This document shows positions 15,014-21,129 of a stretch of 21,129 nt of DNA, piece after piece. The stretch covers positions 1 to 21,129 of the IMG/VR virus record IMGVR_UViG_3300024518_001052. One strand, 5' to 3'. Under the pieces are notes generated by a model. The model saw nothing but the letters and a program-made list of their open reading frames with translations, had not been told where the DNA came from and did no database searches. Source of the DNA: a virus. The translations under genes were made by a program, and so were the position numbers. Position 1 is the stretch's first letter; the number at the start of each line of letters is the position of its first letter.

Positions 15014-15643
15014 ACTAAAATTACCTTCATTAATTTCACTATCTTTAACAGCCACTTGGCTTCCCATTCGTCCAGCCTTAACCGAGGCAATGTGATTGGC
15101 TCGTAGGTTGATCTGCAGGAAGTCATATGACTGACCTTTATAAACCCCCGGTAAATACACGTAATCGCATAGATACCCAAGACTTAATTCTTTCTTACCC
15201 CCGTTAATCTTTTTGTCAAGATCATTCGAGAATAATTGAAGATTAGCATACAAGGTATCATCCTCAAAATAGACCTGTTCGCCTATAACGCCCTCCACGC
15301 CTTTCTCTTCGGCAGGCTTATAGCTACCACCTAGCATTTCATGGTCATCAATCCATGGCTTTAGCTTTAGTGAATCGATAAATATAGGGTCTGATAGCGC
15401 CTCATCAGATCGCAGCACATTGTAAACCTTCGAGTCATCAAGCTCTGCAAGGCTGCCGTCTGGATTTTTAGCGCCCCGCATTGATTGGCCGGTATAAGGG
15501 TAGATGCCAACTTTTGAAATCGGATTATCCTTTACCATGTACCAGTTCTGCCTGTCGTACTCCCTTTCGGTACAAGCGGATCTATCCAAAGCAAACGACT
15601 GAAACGCACTGTTTAGCCTTTTCTTTTCTAATCTTTTACTCAT
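14411..15643 (-). CDS. Capsid maturation protease fused to scaffold, DUF2213 family
   Basis: A 410-aa protein that should both direct shell assembly and cleave it. Residues 1-195 are the DUF2213 protease part: the candidate catalytic His is H101 in DDHEMLGG and the candidate Ser is S154 in KELSLGY, followed by LRANHIASVKAGRMG (180-194), the typical end motif of prohead proteases of this clan. From about 211 the protein turns alanine/glutamate-rich with a heptad-like helix and a charged tract (EATKKEVDADREERAKKKK, 255-273), as in scaffold proteins. An internal ATG at codon 211 could give a free scaffold. TAATG junctions lie on both sides. Confidence 0.87.
   Translation of the reverse strand: MSKRLEKKRLNSAFQSFALDRSACTEREYDRQNWYMVKDNPISKVGIYPYTGQSMRGAKNPDGSLAELDDSKVYNVLRSDEALSDPIFIDSLKLKPWIDDHEMLGGSYKPAEEKGVEGVIGEQVYFEDDTLYANLQLFSNDLDKKINGGKKELSLGYLCDYVYLPGVYKGQSYDFLQINLRANHIASVKAGRMGSQVAVKDSEINEGNFSMNPEEVRALMTELFGEHATAQAAAFDSRIESVVAAAVATALDESEATKKEVDADREERAKKKKAEDMEDGEKSEAADSATGLDAEAVTALVESHPTFISMKAQMEASSVAADSALIGEVYDSASPHIGAFDHADMSLGDILTYSMDKMSIACDHEDTAVKHTVFSAAVAQMAEPKTPIAMDAEDAAPVNSSIANYAKGEM
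14419..14423 (-). promoter_or_regulatory. Strong ribosome binding site of the cement gene
   Basis: AGGAG on the minus strand lies 7 nt before the cement ATG (14411-14409), inside the end of the protease/scaffold gene. It is one of the two strongest Shine-Dalgarno sites of the window, both in front of high-copy structural genes. Confidence 0.8.
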
Positions 15644-16392
15644 TACGCAAGTCCTACAATTGTAAATAGCGAAATTTCACCGGACACCAACTCAGCAGCT
15701 GAAGCCTGACTTGGAGGTGCAGAGAAAACGCCTCCGCCCTGATTTATCAGGAAGCTGTCTATACTATTAATCCTTACATGCAGGGATGAAAATTCAGGTG
15801 CTGAATCAGCAAGAATTATAATTAAATCATCAACACCATTAGTTGACGCTATGCTAACTATATCATGTCCGCCAACGCTATCAGGGTTTACATCACCTAT
15901 AAATCCAACGTTTACACCCCGCTCAGTACCACTTAAGGCATCTGGAAGTATCATGTTCACAAGGTCGTAATCTGCTGTCATTGATATTGGGTGCTGCTGC
16001 CCTTCAACAAACTTTGATGCAAGCGTGAAATCAGCAATCAAAAAAGACCCAGCCCCATTAAATGATAAAGTCCTAGTTGTTTGGTCTATCGTTAGGTTTA
16101 TAGAAGTCCATGCAGGCGCTCCAATAAAGTTTACAAAAACTTGCCCCAAGCTTCTTATAGAGTAAAGGGAATCGACCGGCTCGCCGTTGAGTGTCGATGG
16201 AATTAAATCACCAGCAGGATCAAAAGTTAACCCTGATGAATACCCTATGTAGCTAGGGATGCCCAAATCCCCCATAATTATTATGTCGACATCCTCCGGA
16301 GGAATGGCAGCACCCGGCTTAATTCGCATATCTACATCATTGTTAAGCGACTGCGTGTAGACCTGCACAAATTCATCTATGGGTATTGTCAT
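15643..16392 (-). CDS. Unrecognised 249-aa beta-rich protein in the head cluster
   Basis: I do not recognise this protein. It lies between the MuF-like morphogenesis gene and the protease/scaffold gene and is coupled to both (ATGA at the start, TAATG at the end), so it belongs to the head operon. I chose the ATG at 16392 for this junction; an in-frame ATG at 16431 would overlap the upstream gene by 43 bases. The sequence is rich in hydrophobic-alternating strands (VFVNFIGAPAWTSINLTID, TLSFNGAGSFLIADFTL, LIIILADSAP) with many Gly, Asp and Ser and very few Cys or Lys. This fits a beta-sandwich structural or decoration protein. No catalytic pattern, signal peptide or membrane helix is seen. Confidence 0.8.
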   Translation of the reverse strand: MTIPIDEFVQVYTQSLNNDVDMRIKPGAAIPPEDVDIIIMGDLGIPSYIGYSSGLTFDPAGDLIPSTLNGEPVDSLYSIRSLGQVFVNFIGAPAWTSINLTIDQTTRTLSFNGAGSFLIADFTLASKFVEGQQHPISMTADYDLVNMILPDALSGTERGVNVGFIGDVNPDSVGGHDIVSIASTNGVDDLIIILADSAPEFSSLHVRINSIDSFLINQGGGVFSAPPSQASAAELVSGEISLFTIVGLA

Positions 16393-17240
16393 GCTTTTTT
16401 CACCGGCTGCATCATGCACTTGCATCCCCACAATTGACCTGGGTGGCCTTTCTCGCCGGTCTTCTCATCGATAACCGGCGGTTCATCTATGCTGAATATG
16501 TTGCCAGCCAATTCAAATTTATGAAAAGGACGCGGCTCTTTGGCCCTGTCGGTGTAAACCCATCTGAAATAATTGAATCCATTACGGTCAAGCAAGGCGC
16601 GAGACATGGAATTCGTATCCTGCCTGAAGTTATCGCCAAATTTATTAGCCGTATGGCGCTCGGTAATCCCAACCTGCTTGCCGAAGTACTCAGCAACGCC
16701 ATCGGATGATTTCGCCCTGATTGCCGTAGCAACCTCGAACGCTATTTTCTCATGGTAAAAGGATTGCGCAGCCATAATGAAGTTGAACATGGCAAAATAA
16801 GCTGTTGACTCCATCGATATAAAATCTTTTGAGCTTTCCTTGAATAGCGGCGGTCTTCTTCCGTAATACAGAGGCTGCACGGCTCGCTTTACTGATGTCT
16901 TGATTAGCTTGGATAGGCCGTCCGTGTAATTGTAGGCGATGATTTTACCTTCTCGCCTAAACACCTTCTTTTGATCTACATTAATAATCCCTAGGGTTAC
17001 TTTAAGCTTGCTAGTCAGCTGAATAAAGCTGATCTCTTTGCGGTCGTATTTATTAAACAGAGCCATTATTTTACGCTCTGTCTGCCTCATCATTGGCAAT
17101 ACTAGATTGTTGATTTCTGCCAGCTGATTAGCTGCAAAAGATGCGTTGTATGCGACAACACCGCCAAGCAGGTATTCACCAGCGGAAGCTTCTGAATCAT
17201 CATCCTCCTCAACCGTAACCGTTCGAATTTCATCCGTCAT
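16389..17240 (-). CDS. Head morphogenesis protein, Mu gpF/SPP1 gp7-like
   Basis: A 283-aa minor head protein that binds the portal and is needed for head assembly and early DNA ejection. The central part is helical and basic. The C-terminal MuF motif is clear: FRWVYTDRAKEPRPFH (225-240), then LAGNIFSID, a PxxxxxGxxGHPGQ segment, and WGCKCMMQP (271-279) with cysteines 273 and 275. A run of acidic residues (EEDDDSE) marks the N-terminus. The ATG overlaps the portal stop (ATGA), the usual portal-to-MuF coupling. No toxin domain is fused to its end. Confidence 0.9.
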   Translation of the reverse strand: MTDEIRTVTVEEDDDSEASAGEYLLGGVVAYNASFAANQLAEINNLVLPMMRQTERKIMALFNKYDRKEISFIQLTSKLKVTLGIINVDQKKVFRREGKIIAYNYTDGLSKLIKTSVKRAVQPLYYGRRPPLFKESSKDFISMESTAYFAMFNFIMAAQSFYHEKIAFEVATAIRAKSSDGVAEYFGKQVGITERHTANKFGDNFRQDTNSMSRALLDRNGFNYFRWVYTDRAKEPRPFHKFELAGNIFSIDEPPVIDEKTGEKGHPGQLWGCKCMMQPVKKA

Positions 17241-18817
17241 ACTGCTAAACCGTTAACGTCATCAGAATTATCGGACTCAATATTTTTTTCATACTTGTCG
17301 AAATCAATCTCTTTGGCTACTTTTTTATCAGGTGCAATAATCATTCTGGAGTCATCAGCCTGCAATGTACTTGTGACATCCTCAGAAGAAATGGCCCCCA
17401 TGTCGAAATAGATAGAGGCAGTTTCAGCACGTAGTTTTTCAGTTTCAGCCTTTTCCTTCTCGCCCGGCGTATCGACAACGTTCCACTCATGGCATATATG
17501 CGGCATTTCCCCGCGATTAGGCTCAATGAATGACTTGTACGCGCGTATGTGATGCCCATCCAGCAGCCGGCTCATATCCATTTGAATATTTGAACACACT
17601 TGAGAGTAGTTTTTGTCATCTTGTCCGTTCTCACCTGAAAGGCCGGACTTCTGCTGCTCGCCCATCATCTTAGTGGCAGGAATTCCCGGCACAGCGCAGG
17701 CGTAAGCATACTGTCTATCTACTACGTCATCTAAATCCGCCAGTGTTGTTTCTAGCAAATCCATTTCATCAGCATCGCCAATAATCTGAACGCCTTGATT
17801 ATCCTTAAACTTAACGAATTGCGCCCACTTCTTCATTACTTGGCTGAACTTAGCGCCCATCATTGACATGTCTGCAGACTTAAGAACAAACGTGCGCTTG
17901 CTTTGGATGATTTTTGGCACTTCGTTTGAAGATTGCTCAGCAGCGTAAACCCGATTCATTATTAATTGCGGTAAAGGTATGCCGCCGTAAATGTATGACG
18001 GCTTTAAAATATCTACAGGGCTTGCATAGCGCATAATGCATAAATGAGAATAGTGGTACATAACGCCATTTACCTGCCACCACGTAGGCTCATAAAATCG
18101 ACCGCTAGCGGGATTGGCTTGTGCATCTTGATCTAATACCGGCGTAATCCACATGGGGTCAACTTGAGTTATACCCTCGTAGCTTCCCTCTGTTACGCCG
18201 TCCGGATTAAATGGCTTCTGATAATACATCTTATCTTTGCTGCGAACTTTATAGATGCCTACACGGATACCAAAAACAGCACCCATATTGGCGAATTCGA
18301 TCAATTGATTCTGAATATCGAATCGCTTATCGATCTCTTTGAAATCACTAATCACCTCTGCCGGTAATTTATCGCCGTTATTGGTTGTCATCCTGTAACC
18401 TGGGCGGGCTGCATCTTGAGCAGGCATCAAGCAAGCCTTAAGAACAAACCAGTTTTGAGCAATGATGCCAGCAGCTTCATATCCGATGAATGACTGATTA
18501 GCGTACCAATTCAACTGGATGCCAGCACCTACCCCACTAATGCCACCGTAACCGCCATCAGTAAAGCTGCCACAGCCAGCGCTATCCATTGCCATAGAGT
18601 GCCCATGCTGAATGCCACCGCTACGCTTTGCGCTGTTAACGATACCTGCAACGACTTTATTGTAATGGGCTTGCGGGGCTGGCTGAATCTCAGTAAACCC
18701 AGAGGCTTGGCGCTCCCTCAAAGAAATCAGCTCTTGAGGCTCCGCTTTAGGCTCGATAGTGGCTACGCCTTCGATAGCTTCGAGTTGTTCAATTTTACTT
18801 TTCTTTTTAAAAAACAT
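17237..18817 (-). CDS. Portal protein, DUF1073 family
   Basis: A 526-aa portal, the dodecameric gate for DNA entry and exit and the docking site of the terminase. The family core begins near FIGYEAAGIIAQNWFVLKAC with PAQDAARPGYRM, continues with IDKRFDIQNQL-type helix material, and has FVLKSADMSMMGAKFSQVMK followed by VQIIGDADEMDLLETTLADL and PGIPATKMMGEQQKSGLSGE. The family is also called Acb1-like because some members carry anti-CBASS activity. Here I find only one HxS motif (HYS) rather than the paired HxT/S of a 2H phosphodiesterase, so no such activity is claimed. Start is a TAATG junction with the large terminase. Confidence 0.9.
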   Translation of the reverse strand: MFFKKKSKIEQLEAIEGVATIEPKAEPQELISLRERQASGFTEIQPAPQAHYNKVVAGIVNSAKRSGGIQHGHSMAMDSAGCGSFTDGGYGGISGVGAGIQLNWYANQSFIGYEAAGIIAQNWFVLKACLMPAQDAARPGYRMTTNNGDKLPAEVISDFKEIDKRFDIQNQLIEFANMGAVFGIRVGIYKVRSKDKMYYQKPFNPDGVTEGSYEGITQVDPMWITPVLDQDAQANPASGRFYEPTWWQVNGVMYHYSHLCIMRYASPVDILKPSYIYGGIPLPQLIMNRVYAAEQSSNEVPKIIQSKRTFVLKSADMSMMGAKFSQVMKKWAQFVKFKDNQGVQIIGDADEMDLLETTLADLDDVVDRQYAYACAVPGIPATKMMGEQQKSGLSGENGQDDKNYSQVCSNIQMDMSRLLDGHHIRAYKSFIEPNRGEMPHICHEWNVVDTPGEKEKAETEKLRAETASIYFDMGAISSEDVTSTLQADDSRMIIAPDKKVAKEIDFDKYEKNIESDNSDDVNGLAV

Positions 18818-20313
18818 TAATTAAACAGCCCACTAGCGGCGCGAATTTCGTAATTCATAGCGTATCGAATCGCGTCTATTGTATGGTTGTGATCATCAAC
18901 TATGGCGCTGGTAATGCGCTCAGTTTTTGGATCAATTTTATATTTGTAATTCTTTGTCTCGAAAATAACATTTTTACAGCGGGGGTGAATAACAATTTTA
19001 CGCCTCCCCCTTAGCCATGTTACACCATCCTCAATCGACCCCGGCCCCTTTGGAGCACCTTTGGTATTCAAGCCATGCTTTTTCCTTAACATAGAAATTG
19101 TATCAGGTCTTGATTCATCACACCAAATACGCTCAAACTCCACCCCATCAATACCTGGGTATTTATCAGCATATTCTAAATCATACGCCATAACCTGATC
19201 AGGCAGACATCCGGCCTTGCCCGCGTAAAACATGCCAAGGTCATAAAGCTCAACGCCAGCGCCGTAAGCCTCATCATAAACATATAAAATATCTTGGCTT
19301 TCGTCATGGTAGCAATCAATAAGTGTTGATGGGTCTTGAGAGAATCCAAAGTCAGCGCCAATTCTTCTAGTCCAGTTAGGATTGACATCAAACGATTCAA
19401 TCTCACACTTGCCATGCAAAACAACCTCATGGCTGTTGTTGTAAAATTTACCCTCCCAAATCCACAAGTATCGGTCATAATCACGCTCTTTCATTGTGGC
19501 CATTTCCATTCGCATCAAGTTACCGAACCAAGGATTATGATTATGGTTCATCTCAATGATTAGCGTAGGTACGTGTTTCTCAGGGTCGTAAGTGGGGTCT
19601 GTAAAGCTATCGTAAACGCCGTCTATCATTCTTGATTCATACGGTTCAATTAAATCTGTGTAACTGGGGTCGTCATCGTTACGTGGGTTAAAGCTGCCCC
19701 ATATTTGCGGAAGCTCTACAGCATCATTACGAAAGATTGTAGGCTTTAGCGTGTCGAGTGAAATCTGACTCACATCTTCAATTTCTTCCATCCATGCAAT
19801 GTCGTGACCTGCCAAACCCTTAATGCCGGTAATATTCGACTTCATGCCACGAAATATCAGAGCGCCTGCTGAAATGGCTGATTTTATTTTGTTATGGAGG
19901 ATAGTCATGTGCTTTCCGACTATGTGGCGGCTATCGCACTCATCAACTATTTCCTGGTAAACACTGTCTTGTATTGAGTTTAAAGTCTCACGCAAAGCAA
20001 CACACCGCTTACCCTCGTAGCGTATCAGCTCAGTCATTACTTTTGAAAAGGCTTTAGTCTTACCGGAGCCGCGACCACCTTTTAGAATAATGACCGCGTA
20101 TTTAGTAGAAAGGATGTTTTGAAGGCGTAATGATATTAAGGCATCGCACTCTGCATCTTCAGGCGCTGACTTTAATCCATAGTAGAACTTTTTTACAATA
20201 TTCCTATCCATATCAACAAGGCCAAACACTGCAGGCCTCATTGAACCGGTTACAGCTTCGGCTTTCGCTTCAAGCTCATTGATATACTTTAAGGATACTC
20301 TTGATTTTGCCAC
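18817..20313 (-). CDS. Terminase large subunit
   Basis: This 498-aa protein is the packaging motor and headful/cos nuclease. Its ATPase domain has Walker A GGRGSGKT at 79-86, Walker B with IAWMEEIED at 172-180 (catalytic Glu 176 or 177), and the coupling motif SFNP at 207-210. The nuclease domain has GADFGF at 319-324 (D321), CDESRPD at 398-404 (D399), and DDHNHTIDAIRYAM at 473-486 (D473/D474 and D480) as the acidic metal site. Length is normal. The start is GTG, overlapping the upstream stop by one base (TAGTG). The portal gene follows as TAATG. It probably acts with the small subunit encoded at the right edge. Confidence 0.95.
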   Translation of the reverse strand: MAKSRVSLKYINELEAKAEAVTGSMRPAVFGLVDMDRNIVKKFYYGLKSAPEDAECDALISLRLQNILSTKYAVIILKGGRGSGKTKAFSKVMTELIRYEGKRCVALRETLNSIQDSVYQEIVDECDSRHIVGKHMTILHNKIKSAISAGALIFRGMKSNITGIKGLAGHDIAWMEEIEDVSQISLDTLKPTIFRNDAVELPQIWGSFNPRNDDDPSYTDLIEPYESRMIDGVYDSFTDPTYDPEKHVPTLIIEMNHNHNPWFGNLMRMEMATMKERDYDRYLWIWEGKFYNNSHEVVLHGKCEIESFDVNPNWTRRIGADFGFSQDPSTLIDCYHDESQDILYVYDEAYGAGVELYDLGMFYAGKAGCLPDQVMAYDLEYADKYPGIDGVEFERIWCDESRPDTISMLRKKHGLNTKGAPKGPGSIEDGVTWLRGRRKIVIHPRCKNVIFETKNYKYKIDPKTERITSAIVDDHNHTIDAIRYAMNYEIRAASGLFN

Positions 20314-20561
20314 TAACCTCGCGGCCTTTTGTAGACATGCTTACCCATGGCGCAAAGCGTTTTAGCAAAGTCTAAAGTGATCACCTCCCATGAAATATCA
20401 TCATCTTCTGTGGAGTAATGGCCCCACATGTACTCTTCATCAATAAGGCCAGCGTATAAAGTAGCACCTCCGAAAGACTGAAGCTCCCAAATGCCAGAGA
20501 ATTCTGAATGATAAGGATTGCACAAAAGGCGTCCGGTTAGCTCCATGCTTGTATTGCTCAT
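20313..20561 (-). CDS. Unrecognised 82-aa protein between terminase subunits
   Basis: I do not recognise this protein. It is coupled to both terminase genes (2-bp gap before it, one-base overlap after it), so it is probably expressed with them. It is acidic in the middle (STEDDDISWEV), contains several aromatic residues and has three His. No zinc-finger, HTH or membrane pattern is clear. It could be an accessory packaging factor or an anti-restriction type of small protein, but neither is supported beyond position. A Shine-Dalgarno-like AGGA lies 10 bases upstream of the ATG. Confidence 0.75.
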   Translation of the reverse strand: MSNTSMELTGRLLCNPYHSEFSGIWELQSFGGATLYAGLIDEEYMWGHYSTEDDDISWEVITLDFAKTLCAMGKHVYKRPRG

Positions 20562-20563
20562 AG

Positions 20564-21129
20564 CTAGCCATTCCTTTTTTCGTTTCTAGCTTCAAGAAGC
20601 ATCTTTTCGATAGCCTCCACTTTTTCGTGTATCTCGGTTTTATCTTTGGCGTCAATCATTGCCATGGCTGTTGTTTTAACCGCCGTTAGCTTTTCCAATG
20701 GAATACGGCCAATCGAATACATAGTCACAGCAAGGTTTATCATTTGCAAAGGCTCAAGTCCTTCAAGGTCTAAATCTTCACCGATAAATGCAGAGCTATT
20801 CAAACCCTGCATAGCGACAAGCTCTTTCAATGCTGCATTTTTATCGGATGTCTTGATTTCAATAGCCACCTTCTCACCGGGCTTAGGATTGCCGTCACTG
20901 TCCAGTTCTGGGATATCGTGGTGCTTAGTAAACGCAATATCTTCAAGCTCTTTTATGTATCTAGCGCGCTTCTCGCGGCCTTCTGTGAGGGTTGCATTGC
21001 GGAATGTCTGGTGGAGAGCTAGCAAACTAGGTTTTTTTAGCATCTTATTCACGCAGACACTTGCCACCTCCAAAGTTTTAACCTTAGTGAGTGTTGACTC
21101 AAAATAAGCCTTGCCTGGCTTAACTCCCC
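20564..21129 (-). CDS. Terminase small subunit, N-terminus cut by window edge
   Basis: The frame is open without a stop to the right edge, giving 187 codons. An in-frame TTG at 21073 is available but is unlikely to be the true start, because residues upstream still match the family. The visible N-terminal series KPGKAYFESTLTKVKTLEVA and then VNKMLKKPSLLALHQ resembles the helix-turn-helix region of small terminases (GYxxxKAY... LLKNPxV...). The central region includes a lysine/glutamate-rich helix and a stretch AFTKHHDIPELDSDGNPKPGEK, and the C-terminus is helical. It recognises the packaging site and recruits the large subunit encoded downstream. Confidence 0.75.
   Translation of the reverse strand, partial: GVKPGKAYFESTLTKVKTLEVASVCVNKMLKKPSLLALHQTFRNATLTEGREKRARYIKELEDIAFTKHHDIPELDSDGNPKPGEKVAIEIKTSDKNAALKELVAMQGLNSSAFIGEDLDLEGLEPLQMINLAVTMYSIGRIPLEKLTAVKTTAMAMIDAKDKTEIHEKVEAIEKMLLEARNEKRNG

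Noticed and set aside
16393-16431. Upstream ATG at 16431 for the 249-aa head protein
   Set aside because: It would overlap the MuF-like gene by 43 bases, while ATG 16392 gives the ATGA junction used throughout the block.
17237-18817. Anti-CBASS (Acb1) activity in the portal protein
   Set aside because: The family name suggests it, but no pair of HxT/S motifs of a 2H phosphodiesterase is visible, and the length fits an ordinary DUF1073 portal.
20564-21073. TTG at 21073 as the true start of the small terminase
   Set aside because: The same frame continues upstream to the edge and the added residues (KPGKAYFES...) fit the family, so the start must lie beyond 21129.
20646-21107. 153-codon open frame on the plus strand opposite the small terminase
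   Set aside because: It is the antisense shadow of the small terminase, which has family-like sequence and runs off the edge. No supporting RBS or domain was seen.
1-21129. Defence system, CRISPR array, insertion sequence, tRNA, attachment site or toxin gene
   Set aside because: I read the window for these and found none. All confident genes are virion assembly or packaging genes, and no terminal inverted repeats or repeat-spacer pattern was seen.

Overview
The window is one densely packed, unidirectional block of tailed-phage (Caudoviricetes) structural genes, all read on the minus strand. Transcription runs from the right edge (packaging) to the left edge (tail fibre). The sheath, tube, baseplate spike/hub, gp25-like and J-like proteins mark a myovirus with a contractile tail. 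No integrase, repressor, replication, lysis, tRNA, CRISPR or host genes are present, so phage genome and prophage cannot be told apart. The base composition is moderately AT-rich, Shine-Dalgarno sequences are of AGGAG type, and one promoter resembles sigma-70. These suggest a proteobacterial, perhaps aquatic gammaproteobacterial, host, but that is weak inference.

Layout in transcription order (right to left). Packaging: a small terminase cut by the window edge, an unrecognised 82-aa protein, and the large terminase. Head: a DUF1073-type portal, a Mu gpF-like head-morphogenesis protein, an unrecognised 249-aa beta-rich protein, a DUF2213 protease/scaffold, a Gp24-type cement protein and a DUF2184-type major capsid protein. 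A strong intrinsic terminator follows the capsid gene. Neck: an unrecognised 172-aa protein, a DUF4054 adaptor, an HK97 gp10-like completion protein, a collar protein with a long extra C-terminal region, and a neck-terminator protein. A 76-bp gap with a sigma-70-like promoter comes next. Tail: a DUF3383 sheath, a tube protein, a tail assembly chaperone with a -1 frameshift extension, a short tape measure, a Dit-like protein, a baseplate plug, a hub, a Gp138-like spike, a gp25-like wedge protein, baseplate J, a DUF2612-like protein, a tail fibre, and a partial unknown gene at the left edge.

Most genes are translationally coupled by TAATG, ATGA, GTGA or TTGA junctions. Only two gaps exceed 50 bp, and each carries a regulatory signal: a terminator after the capsid gene, and a promoter before the sheath. 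This would separate head expression from tail expression.

The most informative non-obvious feature is a complete -1 ribosomal frameshift signal in the tail chaperone gene: a T TTT TTG heptamer, a 7-nt spacer and an 8-bp hairpin. It explains an otherwise empty 113-bp stretch and yields a 195-aa G-T fusion whose stop codon abuts the tape-measure start. No new defence or non-phage system is evident. The real unknowns are three unrecognised genes in the head/packaging region, the collar extension and the left-edge gene.
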